Of a DNA stretch of 7,992 nt, positions 1 through 7,008 are shown in pieces. The translations under genes and the position numbers were made by a program. A model generated the notes under the pieces. That model saw nothing but the letters and a program-made list of their open reading frames with translations. It had not been told where the DNA came from and did not search any database. How positions within the stretch are numbered: position 1 is the stretch's first letter; each line of letters begins with the position of its first letter. Source of the DNA: Rhodoferax sp. Its GTDB lineage: Bacteria > Pseudomonadota > Gammaproteobacteria > Burkholderiales > Burkholderiaceae_C. The DNA is taken from the NCBI GenBank assembly GCA_021731215.1, contig JAKFXU010000415.1, positions 1-7,992 on the forward strand, in the 5' to 3' direction.

Positions 1-127
1 CGATCATCTTTGGCGCCGGACCAAACATCGGCGGAACGATCGCGCATTTTCTCGCGCGCGAGGCCGCACGGATCACGGTAACGGATGTCGACAAGAAGGT
101 CGCCGACAAGACAGTCGAGTTCCTGAG
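1..127. repeat. Terminal direct repeat, left copy (circular overlap)
   Basis: These 127 bases recur without a mismatch as the last 127 bases of the window (7866-7992). A perfect overlap of exactly this length at both contig ends is what a de Bruijn assembler using k=127 leaves on a closed cycle. The repeat lies inside a protein-coding gene and has no transposon or attachment-site features, so it is better read as one stretch written twice than as a biological terminal repeat. The true unit would be 7865 bp. Confidence 0.95.
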
Positions 128-890
128 ATCTCGAGGATATGAGGCGATTGCAGTCGCTTGTAACGCCCTTGCCGAAGAGGATGTTATTCGCGCGGTTGAT
201 GAGACGATCGGGCGCTACGGCCGGCTCGACATCGTCGTGAATACCGCGGGCAAGGTGCACTGGAGCCCGGTGCTGGACATGGATCTTGAGGACTGGAGGG
301 AAGCGGTATTGAGCTTTCCGACCGCTGGTCTGTTAACCACCAAGCACGCCGCCAAGGCGATGATCGCCAGCGGTAGTGGGGGCAGCATTATTCATCTGCT
401 GTCAACCGCCGCCCATTTCGGCGAAGCGGCCGGCGCAGCCTATTGCGCATCGAAAGCGGCTCTACTGAACTTCTCGCGATCCGCGGCGATGGATCTCGCG
501 CACGAGGGCATCCGCGTGAATACCATTACTCCATGCGCCATGGAACATCAACTATGGGGCAAGATGCGGAACGAGATATTCGATCCGCACTTCACTCCTC
601 CAAAGAGGCGATCGTTCTACTCACGTGATGATTTCCTCAAGAGCATCCCCCTCGGGCGCTTTCCCCGCGCTTCCGACTTGGCCTGGGCGGCGGTGTTTTT
701 GGCTTCGGACGAAGCTGCTTTTCTTACCGGCGTCGATATTCCAGTCGACGGCGGCTTGCGCTTCAAGTACCCAGTGTGGAGGCCCGGCCAACATACCGGC
801 GTGAGCATCAAGGACTATGCGAGTCGTATCAGACGGACCGAATACGGTGAAGAGCGCGAGCAGCTGTTCGTAGGGACGGAGGACGCATAA
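1..890 (+). CDS. Short-chain dehydrogenase/reductase, main part (start lies at 7838 across the junction)
   Basis: Classical SDR oxidoreductase, NAD(P)-dependent, probably cytosolic. Joined across the circular junction it is 305 residues, of which 295 are encoded here. The nucleotide-binding loop reads FGAGPNIGG (residues 13-21), a variant of TGxxxGxG with Phe for Thr and Asn for the middle Gly. Asp38 after the second strand suggests NAD preference. NTAG follows at 90-93, then catalytic Ser144 and YCASK (Tyr157, Lys161). Where most SDRs carry the tetrad Asn after the conserved Trp (Trp108), this protein reads SFPTAG. The C-terminal tail is about 30 residues longer than the minimal fold. Read linearly the gene lacks its start, and an internal GTG at 237 would give a false 217-residue protein without the cofactor loop. 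It is first in the catabolic cluster, 81 bp before the first Rieske oxygenase, so oxidation of a dihydrodiol or alcohol intermediate is plausible. The substrate cannot be told. Confidence 0.9.
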   Translation, partial: IIFGAGPNIGGTIAHFLAREAARITVTDVDKKVADKTVEFLRSRGYEAIAVACNALAEEDVIRAVDETIGRYGRLDIVVNTAGKVHWSPVLDMDLEDWREAVLSFPTAGLLTTKHAAKAMIASGSGGSIIHLLSTAAHFGEAAGAAYCASKAALLNFSRSAAMDLAHEGIRVNTITPCAMEHQLWGKMRNEIFDPHFTPPKRRSFYSRDDFLKSIPLGRFPRASDLAWAAVFLASDEAAFLTGVDIPVDGGLRFKYPVWRPGQHTGVSIKDYASRIRRTEYGEEREQLFVGTEDA

Positions 891-894
891 GCCA

Positions 895-942
895 CGGCGT
901 CGCACGCCGATGGACCAGCATGGAATCATCTGCATCTGCTGG
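895..942 (+). other. Two small hairpins between the SDR and first oxygenase genes
   Basis: CGGCGT (895-900) and ACGCCG (904-909) form a 6-bp stem with a 3-base loop. CCAGCA (915-920) and TGCTGG (937-942) form a second 6-bp stem with a 16-base loop. Neither is followed by a T run, so they do not look like an intrinsic terminator. They could affect mRNA processing or the expression ratio between the two genes, or be chance in GC-rich DNA. Confidence 0.3.
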
Positions 943-971
943 AAGGCAGGAAAATTAATGAGGGGAATGAC

Positions 972-2147
972 ATGACTGTAAGCGAACGCGGCAATCCTTT
1001 AACCGATCCGTTGAATCTGCTATCGCAGACCGCGCCCAACACCACCATGGGCGCGTTGTTGCGTCGATTTTGGCAGCCGATCGCCGTGGCCAAGGAACTC
1101 GGGCCCCGCGCGGCCAAGCGAATCCGCATTCTCAGCGAAGATTTGACGCTCTATCGCGGTGAGAGTGGCCGCGCGTACCTGGTTGGCGGTCGGTGCGCCC
1201 ACCGCTCGACGCTGCTGCACACCGGATGGATTGAAGGGGAGCGTATTCGCTGCATGTACCATGGCTGGCAGTACGACGGATCCGGACAGTGCATCGAGCG
1301 GCCCGCCGAAGGCGATAAGGGACTACCAAACGTCAAGATCGTCTCATATCCGACCTATGAGTATGCAGGGCTCATCTTCGCCTTCATGGGGGAAGGACAG
1401 CCGCCGGAGTTTGAGCTGCCCCGCAAGGCCGCGTTCGAGCGGCCCGATTACCTCATATTCGCAAAAGCGCAAGTTTGGCCTTGCAACTGGTTCCAGCAGG
1501 TGGAGAACTCGTTCGACGCGGTCCATGTCAGCTTCGCCCACCGGTGGGGACAGGTCGGGGCTTTCGGCGAGGCGGTAACCGCGGCATTGCCACAATTGGA
1601 GTATTTCGAAACCGACGCCGGGGTCAGGCAGATCGCCACACGTCCGGGGGATAATCCGCGTATCAACGAATGGACTTTCCCCAACAATAACTACCTGATC
1701 GTTCCCTGTCGGAACCGGAATGATCCGTGGGTGGAAAACAGCGTCTGGATGGTGCCAATCGACGATGAACATACGATGAGAATTCAAATTCGCGCTGTCG
1801 AATCCAGGAGCCCGGCAGCTGATGCAGATATTTCAGCCTATTTCAACGAGGACGACGATTACAATCCGGCGGACTACCACGACGATCTATTCAACAGCAA
1901 GAAGATGCCAGCAGACCCTGGTTTTGCGCTTATCTCTGCGCAGGACTATGTCGCTCAGGTGGGTCAGGGAACGATCACCGATCGCACACAGGAGCGGCTG
2001 GGCAAGTCCGACAAGGGAATTGTCTTCCTTCGGAGGATCTTCTGGCGAGAACTCAAGGCCAACGTCGAAGGGCGTCCCATTAAGCAGTGGCGCAAGCTTC
2101 GCGAGACGGTTGAAATGCCGAAGCAGGGAATGCAAGCCGAAGCATGA
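972..2147 (+). CDS. Rieske non-heme iron oxygenase, phthalate 4,5-dioxygenase-type large subunit
   Basis: Terminal oxygenase that binds a Rieske 2Fe-2S cluster and a mononuclear iron and hydroxylates or O-demethylates aromatic acids. The N-terminal Rieske domain has CAH (Cys75, His77) and CMYHGW (Cys94, His97). The catalytic domain has NSFDAVH followed by a second His (Asp182, His185, His190), with a likely third ligand Asp325 in SAQDYV. The later TDRTQERLGKSDKG stretch (about 336-349) is typical of the phthalate-4,5-dioxygenase, phenoxybenzoate-dioxygenase and vanillate or dehydrodivanillate demethylase group. These are usually homotrimers without a beta subunit, and 391 residues is close to their normal length. 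The start at 972 follows GAGGGG by five bases. The stop overlaps an ATG (ATGA at 2144). No reductase gene is adjacent, although this group normally works with a phthalate-type FMN/2Fe-2S reductase. The family is firm; the substrate is not known. Confidence 0.93.
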   Translation: MTVSERGNPLTDPLNLLSQTAPNTTMGALLRRFWQPIAVAKELGPRAAKRIRILSEDLTLYRGESGRAYLVGGRCAHRSTLLHTGWIEGERIRCMYHGWQYDGSGQCIERPAEGDKGLPNVKIVSYPTYEYAGLIFAFMGEGQPPEFELPRKAAFERPDYLIFAKAQVWPCNWFQQVENSFDAVHVSFAHRWGQVGAFGEAVTAALPQLEYFETDAGVRQIATRPGDNPRINEWTFPNNNYLIVPCRNRNDPWVENSVWMVPIDDEHTMRIQIRAVESRSPAADADISAYFNEDDDYNPADYHDDLFNSKKMPADPGFALISAQDYVAQVGQGTITDRTQERLGKSDKGIVFLRRIFWRELKANVEGRPIKQWRKLRETVEMPKQGMQAEA

Positions 2148-2278
2148 GAACAAGTTTCCGCAGTCCCACTGCCGGATGCCCGTTCCGCCTGGCAATAGGC
2201 CCTCCGGCATATACCCAAGCGATGCTTCACTATGCCGGCAAATGTACTTTTGGTTGGTCGAAAGGATGGTATCGGGCA
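2148..2278 (+). other. Intergenic region before the Bug-protein gene
   Basis: A reading frame runs through this 131-bp stretch into the next gene, but its translation looks nothing like the family's N-terminus, so it is treated as non-coding. TGCCGGA (2170-2176) and TCCGGCA (2203-2209) form an inverted repeat around 26 bases, and the palindrome TGCCGGCA lies at 2233-2240. These could be a regulator site or RNA stem. No good promoter hexamers or terminator T run are seen. Confidence 0.35.
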
Positions 2279-3247
2279 ATGCGTTCCTTTAGAAAGTGGG
2301 CTCTTCTGTTGTCGACATTGGCGTTCTCGAGCCTGTCGTGCGCGCAAGACGTATTCCCGTCGAAGCCGATAAGGATCATCGTTCCATTTGCACCGACAGG
2401 TATTCCTGATGTTCTAGCACGCATGGTGGCGCAGAAAGTATCGGCGGATATAGGCCAGCAACTCATTGTGGAAAACAGGCCTGGCGCCAGCTCCGTCATA
2501 GGAACGGGCGCGGCTGCCAAGGCGCCTCCGGATGGCTACACGCTGCTAGTCTCCGGCACCGCGTCCAACGCGATCACTCCGGCACTTGCGGGAACGCTTC
2601 CCTACCATCCGGTGCGGGACTTTTCTGCGATTACGGAGGCCGCAAGCGGACCACTTTACCTCGTCGCCAATCCAGCTTCAGGCATACGATCGGTAAAGGA
2701 CCTCGTAGCAGCGGCCAAGGCGCGGCCCGGTACCATCAACTATGCGTCGACGGGGGATAAAAGCCTTCACTTCTTGGCGATGGAGCAGTTCAAGCTGATG
2801 GCGCAGCTCGATCTGGTACACGTCCCGTACAAGGGTGTCATCCAGGCTACGCCAGCGCTTCTGACCGGCGAGGTTTCCGTCATGATCAGCACGCTGGCGC
2901 CCGTGCTGTCACACATCAAGGCCGGCAAGTTGCGCATCCTGGCCGTGACAAGGTCCCAACGGTGGTCTGGCATGCCAGATGCCTCGACTTTCGCGGAGCA
3001 AGGGTTACCGGATGTAGATATCGCCACCAGCCTAGGGTTCGTGGCACCTGCGGGCACGCCTGGCGCGATCATCAATTGGTTAAATTCAACCTTCGTGCGT
3101 GCCCTGAAAACCCCTGAAGTGAAGGCCGCTATGCTGCGCTTCGATAAAGAGGTCATTGCGGGAACTCCAGAAAGCTACGCCGCCACAATGGCGAAGGAGT
3201 ACGCGCATTACGTGGCGCTGGTGCAAACGCTGAAACTCCCAAATTAA
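2279..3247 (+). CDS. Tripartite tricarboxylate transporter-type solute-binding protein (Bug/TctC family)
   Basis: Periplasmic extracytoplasmic solute receptor of the Bug family, which captures carboxylates or aromatic acids and presents them to TctAB-type transporters or acts as an orphan binding or sensing protein. From ATG 2279 the protein is 322 residues, the usual length. It begins with a classical signal peptide: MRSFRKW, a hydrophobic stretch, then a likely cleavage after SCA. The mature part starts FPSKPIRIIVPFAPTG, a family hallmark, followed by VENRPGASSVIGTGAAAKA, PPDGYTLL, LVHVPYKG and GEVSVMIST in the expected order. An in-frame ATG at 2144 overlaps the previous stop, but would add 45 residues in front of the signal peptide, so the downstream start is preferred. 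AAAGGA lies about twelve bases before it, rather far. No TctA or TctB membrane gene is present. It probably recognises the compound degraded by the surrounding enzymes. Confidence 0.93.
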   Translation: MRSFRKWALLLSTLAFSSLSCAQDVFPSKPIRIIVPFAPTGIPDVLARMVAQKVSADIGQQLIVENRPGASSVIGTGAAAKAPPDGYTLLVSGTASNAITPALAGTLPYHPVRDFSAITEAASGPLYLVANPASGIRSVKDLVAAAKARPGTINYASTGDKSLHFLAMEQFKLMAQLDLVHVPYKGVIQATPALLTGEVSVMISTLAPVLSHIKAGKLRILAVTRSQRWSGMPDASTFAEQGLPDVDIATSLGFVAPAGTPGAIINWLNSTFVRALKTPEVKAAMLRFDKEVIAGTPESYAATMAKEYAHYVALVQTLKLPN

Positions 3248-3265
3248 CCTGAAACGAGCTTCGTC

Positions 3266-4321
3266 ATGTCTTCCGCGAACCAAAACAAGACTTCTACGAC
3301 CGGGCAGAAGATGGAATCAGCCAACAACGATAAGTTTCGAGCCGAACTGGAACGTTTGCGACTTCGTCCGCTCTGGGAAATGGAGGTCAACGAGAGACGG
3401 ACAGCGCCGTCGGAGCCCTCTACGCATTGGCAATGGAACGAAATACTGCCCCTCATAGAAGAGGCGATCAGAGTGGCCGCTGTCGGTGCGGAACGTCGCG
3501 TGCTTTCATTGCAGAATTCGGCTACACCGAATTTTTCCACTGCTCTGGCCACGCTTAGCGGCGCATTGCAGATACTTTTGCCTGGAGAGCATGCTCTGCC
3601 GCATCGCCATTCCATGAATGCCCTGCGCTTTGTCATGGAAGGCAGTGGAGCGACCACCAGAGTCGATGGAAAGCCCTGTGTCATGGAGGAGGGAGACCTG
3701 ATTCTGACCCCGGCATGGACTTGGCACGAGCATGTCCACACGGGTACACAGCGCATGGTTTGGTTCGATTGCCTGGATGTTCCCCTGCACACCTACTTTA
3801 ATACAACAGCTTTCGAGCCCGGTCCGCCCGCCAGCATCAGCCCAATGCGATCTGACGAGGAACTGGGGACCGCCGGCATGCTTCCCGCTGCTACAGTGAC
3901 GACAAGCGGTTCAAGAGCCGAATATTCACCGCTATTTCGCTATGCTTGGTCGGCCGCGTGCGAGGCGATTGACAGAATGGCTCCGGAAGCCGATGGGGTG
4001 CGCTCGCTCCACTATGTGAACCCGCTTAACGGCGGACCGGTGATGGCGTTCATCGACTGTTACCTTCATGAGCTGCAAACTGACCGCCGTACTATGGAGC
4101 GCTGGTCTACCGCAAGCGCCATGTGCGTGGTGGGCGAAGGAGAGGGCAGCTCACGAATCGGTGACCGCACTATTGAGTGGCGCAGAAATGACATTTTTAC
4201 TTTGCCGCGCAAGACCTGGTACTCACACCGCTCCCGCAGCCGGTCCGCCAAGTTGTTCCTTGCGACAGACCGTGATGTGCTCGACCGGCTCGGCCTGTTG
4301 TGCGAGAAGAGCCGCAACTAA
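3266..4321 (+). CDS. Gentisate 1,2-dioxygenase-like bicupin ring-cleavage enzyme
   Basis: Bicupin extradiol-type dioxygenase related to gentisate 1,2-dioxygenase, which opens gentisate to maleylpyruvate. Relatives cleave salicylate or 1-hydroxy-2-naphthoate. The first cupin has LPHRHSMNALRFVMEGSG, where His113 and His115 fit iron ligands, then EEGDLILTPAWTWHEH, where His154 fits the third. These match the HxH...H set of the family. RPLWE near residue 34 and NPLNGGPVM near residue 252 are also family signatures. The second cupin, about 280-330 (VGEGEGSSRIGD, TWYSH), appears degenerate and metal-free, as is usual. The 351 residues are normal. The gene begins 18 bp after the Bug gene with no clear ribosome binding site; ATG 3311 is an alternative start that would drop 15 poorly conserved residues. 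Beside two ring hydroxylases it is the likely ring-opening step. Gentisate as substrate is an inference. Confidence 0.85.
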   Translation: MSSANQNKTSTTGQKMESANNDKFRAELERLRLRPLWEMEVNERRTAPSEPSTHWQWNEILPLIEEAIRVAAVGAERRVLSLQNSATPNFSTALATLSGALQILLPGEHALPHRHSMNALRFVMEGSGATTRVDGKPCVMEEGDLILTPAWTWHEHVHTGTQRMVWFDCLDVPLHTYFNTTAFEPGPPASISPMRSDEELGTAGMLPAATVTTSGSRAEYSPLFRYAWSAACEAIDRMAPEADGVRSLHYVNPLNGGPVMAFIDCYLHELQTDRRTMERWSTASAMCVVGEGEGSSRIGDRTIEWRRNDIFTLPRKTWYSHRSRSRSAKLFLATDRDVLDRLGLLCEKSRN

Positions 4322-4481
4322 CGCAATGTATGGCCACCTGCGCCGCCGAGGCCAAGCAAGTTGAATATCAGAAGATCTGCCGGGGCGTGATCGCGATTGT
4401 GCCTCCGTACATGTAACGCGCTTGCGGCGTCCGCCCGGCATCGAAACGCGTGCACAAGATATCCGACTGAAAGGATGGAAG
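4322..4481 (+). other. Intergenic region before the second oxygenase genes
   Basis: No convincing gene is seen here. TGGCC (4331-4335) and GGCCA (4350-4354) form a weak 5-bp hairpin without a T run just after the cupin gene. A frame that stays open into the oxygenase from 4397 does not resemble any oxygenase N-terminus. No strong promoter hexamers were found. The break in tight spacing suggests a separate transcription unit could begin here. Confidence 0.35.
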
Positions 4482-4610
4482 ATGGATCGTGTAAACAGCA
4501 ACAATCCAAGATCGGACCAATTGGACACTCAAGCCGGCGGCGCGATGAACGGACGCTGCCTGGAGAACCAGCAAGCGCCGGTTGGGTCGATCATCCGAAG
4601 AAGCGCATGA
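4482..4610 (+). CDS. Possible 42-residue small ORF coupled to the oxygenase start
   Basis: ATG 4482 is preceded by AAGGAT (4471-4476) at a suitable spacing, a better ribosome binding site than that of the oxygenase itself. The frame starts MDRVNSNNPRSDQ, ends IIRRSA, and its TGA overlaps the oxygenase ATG as ATGA (4607-4610). That arrangement fits translational coupling by a leader peptide, or a remnant of a deleted gene. The sequence is polar, has no membrane segment or motif and is not recognised. It may be chance. Confidence 0.3.
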   Translation: MDRVNSNNPRSDQLDTQAGGAMNGRCLENQQAPVGSIIRRSA

Positions 4611-5803
4611 CGCCCATGAAACCAGGGCACCGCAAACCGGACCTTCCCGATACCCATTACGTCGACAACAGGATCTACACCGACGAAACGATATTCCGGG
4701 AAGAGCAGCGCGAGATTTTCGCGAAAACATGGCAGTTCGCGTGCCATGAAAGTGAAGTGGCAAATCCCGGCGACTACCGCTGCACCCAGGTGGCGGACAG
4801 CGCAATCGTCGTCGTTCGAGGGGAAGACGGCGTAGTGCGCGGGTTTCACAATGCATGCCGCCATCGTTCCGCCGAGGTGGTGCGGGAGGAGTCCGGTAAC
4901 GCGCGCTCGTTCACCTGTTTCTATCACCAATGGAACTACGCGCTCGATGGCACGCTGCGTGCCGTCGCCAAGCCTGCGGGCTATGAGGCCGTACGCCTGG
5001 ACAAATCCGAGCTGGGCCTGCTGCCGGTGCGCGTCGAGGCGTTCGCCGGGCTGCTGTTCGTTTGCCTCGATCCCGAGGTCGAGCCGCTCCAGGACTTTCT
5101 GGGTCCGGTGACCGGACCGTTCGTCCAGCCCATGGGCACCATACCTCTCGAGGTCTTCCATTTCCACAAGGCCGTGGTGAAGACCAACTGGAAGCTCTTC
5201 AACGAGAACAACACCGAGCGCTACCACAGCATGCTGCACGTGCTGAATCGCAAGACTCAGCCCTGGGTGCTCGGCAAGACCAGTCCCATGAAGCTGCGCA
5301 TGCTGCCGAACGGCCATGGCGGCTACTGGTCGGATGGAGAGGCGACGGTCGCCTACGACCGCGGCGGATTCTCCGGCGTGACGGGCGATGCGCTTCCCGG
5401 ACTGCGCGACGATGAGATGCGGGTGATCAATCTGTTTCCCGACATGATGATCAACATACGCTCGAACGTAGTGAGACTGGACCGCCTGATTCCGCTCGAC
5501 CCCGGGCACACTCTCATCGAGTGGCGAGGTCTGGGTGTTCGGGGCGACGATGCCGCAACGCACGCAACCCGCCTGCGTCACCACAACACATTTTGGGGAC
5601 CGGCAGGCCGCAACCTTCCGGAAGACATCATTGCAGTGGAGTCGCAGTTTCGCGCCATGCGGTCGGACGCGGTCCGCTACAGCGTGATTGCGCGCGAAGA
5701 GGATCACAACCCTACCGACGACATCAGCGTGCGCGCCTACTACGCCGAATGGGGACGACGGATGAACCGCTCGGCTTCTTCACCTTTCGCCGACGCGGCC
5801 TGA
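4607..5803 (+). CDS. Aromatic ring-hydroxylating oxygenase, large (alpha) subunit
   Basis: Rieske oxygenase alpha subunit of the alpha/beta type, given the beta-like gene directly after it. From ATG 4607 it has 398 residues; the frame is open from 4397, but the extra 70 residues look non-coding. HYVDNRIYTDETIF at about 17-30 is the usual family N-terminus. The Rieske ligands are CRH (Cys84, His86) and CFYH (Cys104, His107). The mononuclear iron site is ENNTERYHSMLH, with His207 and His211, and a probable third ligand Asp340 in PEDIIAVESQ. Two points are odd. Glu204 sits where most family members have the bridging Asp, as also known in the carnitine oxygenase CntA. The two His are four residues apart rather than the usual five. 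Next to a gentisate-type dioxygenase, a salicylate-5-hydroxylase-like role is attractive but unproven. No ferredoxin or reductase gene is present. Confidence 0.9.
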   Translation: MTPMKPGHRKPDLPDTHYVDNRIYTDETIFREEQREIFAKTWQFACHESEVANPGDYRCTQVADSAIVVVRGEDGVVRGFHNACRHRSAEVVREESGNARSFTCFYHQWNYALDGTLRAVAKPAGYEAVRLDKSELGLLPVRVEAFAGLLFVCLDPEVEPLQDFLGPVTGPFVQPMGTIPLEVFHFHKAVVKTNWKLFNENNTERYHSMLHVLNRKTQPWVLGKTSPMKLRMLPNGHGGYWSDGEATVAYDRGGFSGVTGDALPGLRDDEMRVINLFPDMMINIRSNVVRLDRLIPLDPGHTLIEWRGLGVRGDDAATHATRLRHHNTFWGPAGRNLPEDIIAVESQFRAMRSDAVRYSVIAREEDHNPTDDISVRAYYAEWGRRMNRSASSPFADAA

Positions 5804-5809
5804 TACGTC

Positions 5810-6286
5810 ATGATGGCAGAACAGAACACAAGCCTCATCGATCAGTCGGTCATACAGGATCTGGTCCAGCGTACCGCCAGCCTGCTTGACCAGGAAGATC
5901 TGGACGCATGGGTCGCCCTGTTTCATGCGCACGCTACCTACGAGATTGCCGCGTACAGCACGGAACTCAGACGCACTACCGTCTGGTGGAAAGCGGATCG
6001 ACCGCTGCTCGAAAGGCAGTTGAAGGCAATCAGGGATCATGTTCGCGATCCGGCGAGCCGGCTTCATGTGGTTGGGCCTGCTGTGGTCACGTTCGAGAAC
6101 GACAGGGCAAGTGCGCAATCGGCGTTTGCCCTTTACCGTACGGCGCCAGGTGGCGAAACCAGCCTGTACATGGTTGGCCGGTACGAGGACGTGCTGGCGC
6201 GTCATTCAAACCGCTGGCTTTACGTCGAGCACAAGGTGGCGGTGCAGACCCGGGTGCTTGAAGCGTTCACGCACCTGCCCATCTGA
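5810..6286 (+). CDS. Aromatic ring-hydroxylating oxygenase, small (beta) subunit
   Basis: Small subunit of the SnoaL/NTF2-like fold that packs with the alpha subunit, mainly for structure, in alpha3beta3 oxygenases. The 158 residues match the family length. Helical N-terminal QDLVQRTASLLDQEDLDAWVALFHAHATYEI is followed by a region reading RDPASRLHVVGPAVV and a final YVEHKVAVQTRVLEAF strand. This is the usual order for beta subunits, whose RxxH segment here is SRLH. ATG 5810 lies six bases after the alpha stop, and ATG 5813 is an equal choice. The upstream sequence has no clear ribosome binding site, so translation is probably coupled to the alpha subunit. The gene is intact and is the last complete member of the cluster. 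Confidence 0.85.
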   Translation: MMAEQNTSLIDQSVIQDLVQRTASLLDQEDLDAWVALFHAHATYEIAAYSTELRRTTVWWKADRPLLERQLKAIRDHVRDPASRLHVVGPAVVTFENDRASAQSAFALYRTAPGGETSLYMVGRYEDVLARHSNRWLYVEHKVAVQTRVLEAFTHLPI

Positions 6287-6293
6287 GCCATTC

Positions 6294-6338
6294 AAGGAGG
6301 GCGCAATGTCGAATTCAAAACCCGTCGGCAACCTCTGA
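6294..6338 (+). pseudogene. Cut-off start of the next cluster gene
   Basis: A perfect Shine-Dalgarno, AAGGAGG at 6294-6300, stands five bases before ATG 6306. The frame reads MSNSKPVGNL and stops at TGA 6336. Right after, the same frame reads like a HipB tail. This looks like the first codons of a former downstream operon gene, cut by a deletion or recombination near 6335. Its identity cannot be told from ten residues. Confidence 0.5.
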
Positions 6339-6428
6339 AAACCCATAACGAACATTCTGCGTGTGCTGCATTCACTGGGCGTCACATTGACCTTGGATGG
6401 CCTGACTTCCGGCGAAGGGGCGAAATAG
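6339..6428 (+). pseudogene. C-terminal remnant of a HipB-like antitoxin
   Basis: The 29 codons before TAG 6426 read KPITNILRVLHSLGVTLTL followed by a short polar tail. This pattern, NLLRxLxxLGVxLxL near the C-terminus, is common in HipB/Xre antitoxins. The DNA-binding helix-turn-helix part is missing. The stop lies one base before the hipA-like start at 6430, the usual hipB-hipA arrangement. The remnant is too short for certainty alone; the following hipA piece is the main support. Confidence 0.55.
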
Positions 6429-6429
6429 C

Positions 6430-6700
6430 ATGCCCGGGCAGCTGGAGGTGTGGTTGTCCGACAAACGCATCGGCACGCTCGAACATGTCGAAGGGAGATT
6501 GGGTTTTTCCTATGCGGCGGATTGGCTGGCCGAGAAAGTGACGCGAGCCGGCATCAAGCCAGGCACAACCCCCTATCGCAATCACTTCCGCCCAGAGTCG
6601 AGCCGTTTGATGATTGCGCAGCGCGTTCCTTTTTTGCCGGGCTCCTGCCTGAAGGCGACAAGCGGCGCCTGATCGCGCAAGCGCTGCAGGTCGGGAGGTT
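6430..6700 (+). pseudogene. hipA: Frameshifted N-terminal remnant of a HipA-like kinase toxin
   Basis: HipA kinases phosphorylate glutamyl-tRNA synthetase and, with HipB, form a toxin-antitoxin pair. Here only the N-terminal subdomain remains, in two frames. From ATG 6430 one frame gives QLEVWLSDKRIGTLEH and GRLGFSYAADWL, characteristic of the HipA N-terminus. The expected continuation, PLSQSLPPRVEPFDD and FFAGLLPEGDKRRLIAQALQV, is found in another forward frame from about 6566. A frameshift therefore lies between about 6535 and 6566. Similarity ends near 6700, and the kinase domain with its ATP-binding and catalytic residues is absent. This cannot be a working toxin. It marks the old backbone into which, or next to which, the catabolic cluster was placed. 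Confidence 0.75.
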
Positions 6701-6920
6701 GGGAGAAGACGAAAGCCTGACTGAGAGGCGGCGGCACTGTGGGTATGGCTCGCCGCGAGCATGATAGGCATAATACGTCTGTGACTCGTGAACCACCTTT
6801 CACTTTGGTTGTCGTCATGGGCCGTAGGGCTGATTCAGTATCTTGGTATCGACCGGTGCAGACGTTGATGGCACTCAATTCTGAGCGGCGGCATGAGGGG
6901 CATCTAATTTCAAGGCGAAG
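6701..6920. other. Gene-poor spacer
   Basis: No protein or RNA gene is recognised. Short frames exist on both strands, including one on the minus strand running across 6582-6878, but none has a family motif or a convincing ribosome binding site, and the minus frame overlaps the hipA remnant. CATAAT at 6768-6773 resembles a -10 box but has no clear -35 partner. Confidence 0.4.
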
Positions 6921-6990
6921 TGGCGGGTAGAATGGCGGGTAGAGTAAATGGAACTCTGTGAAGCCTCATGGATACTGTGACTTTCGCGGA

Positions 6991-7004
6991 CTCCCTCTCC
7001 GCCA
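6991..7004 (+). other. tRNA-Ser 3'-end-like fragment
   Basis: CTCCCTCTCCGCCA resembles the acceptor 3' strand, discriminator and CCA of bacterial tRNA-Ser genes. TTCG at 6983-6986 falls near where a T-loop would lie, but the spacing is one base short. No matching 5' acceptor strand is found about 90 bp upstream, so it is not a complete tRNA gene. Islands that integrate into tRNA genes carry just such a 3' block. The match is short and may be chance. Confidence 0.3.
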
Positions 7005-7008
7005 GAAC

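Noticed and set aside
1..127. True biological terminal repeat such as an LTR, phage terminal redundancy or transposon end
   Set aside because: The repeat is entirely within one coding gene, has no inverted ends, and its length equals a common assembler k-mer.
1344..1787. Minus-strand frame of 147 codons inside the first oxygenase
   Set aside because: Antisense shadow of a gene with complete Rieske and iron-site motifs; no motif or ribosome binding site of its own.
2144..2278. N-terminal extension of the Bug protein from the overlapping ATGA
   Set aside because: It would place 45 non-conserved residues in front of a clear signal peptide.
1822..2292. Plus-strand frame overlapping the end of the first oxygenase
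   Set aside because: Out-of-frame translation is low-complexity and Ser/Arg/Thr-rich, typical of a shadow frame.
4397..4606. 70-residue extension of the oxygenase alpha subunit
   Set aside because: Rich in Arg and Cys, lacks a ribosome binding site, and the usual family N-terminus begins after 4607.
4529..5707. Long minus-strand reading frame of 392 codons
   Set aside because: It lies wholly opposite the well-supported oxygenase alpha gene, has no family motifs, and long antisense frames are expected in GC-rich coding DNA.
6582..6878. Minus-strand frame of 98 codons
   Set aside because: It overlaps the hipA remnant on the other strand, has no recognised motif, and its start lacks a ribosome binding site.
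6915..7004. Complete tRNA-Ser gene
   Set aside because: Only the 3' end resembles a tRNA; no matching 5' acceptor strand, anticodon arm or proper T-arm could be found.
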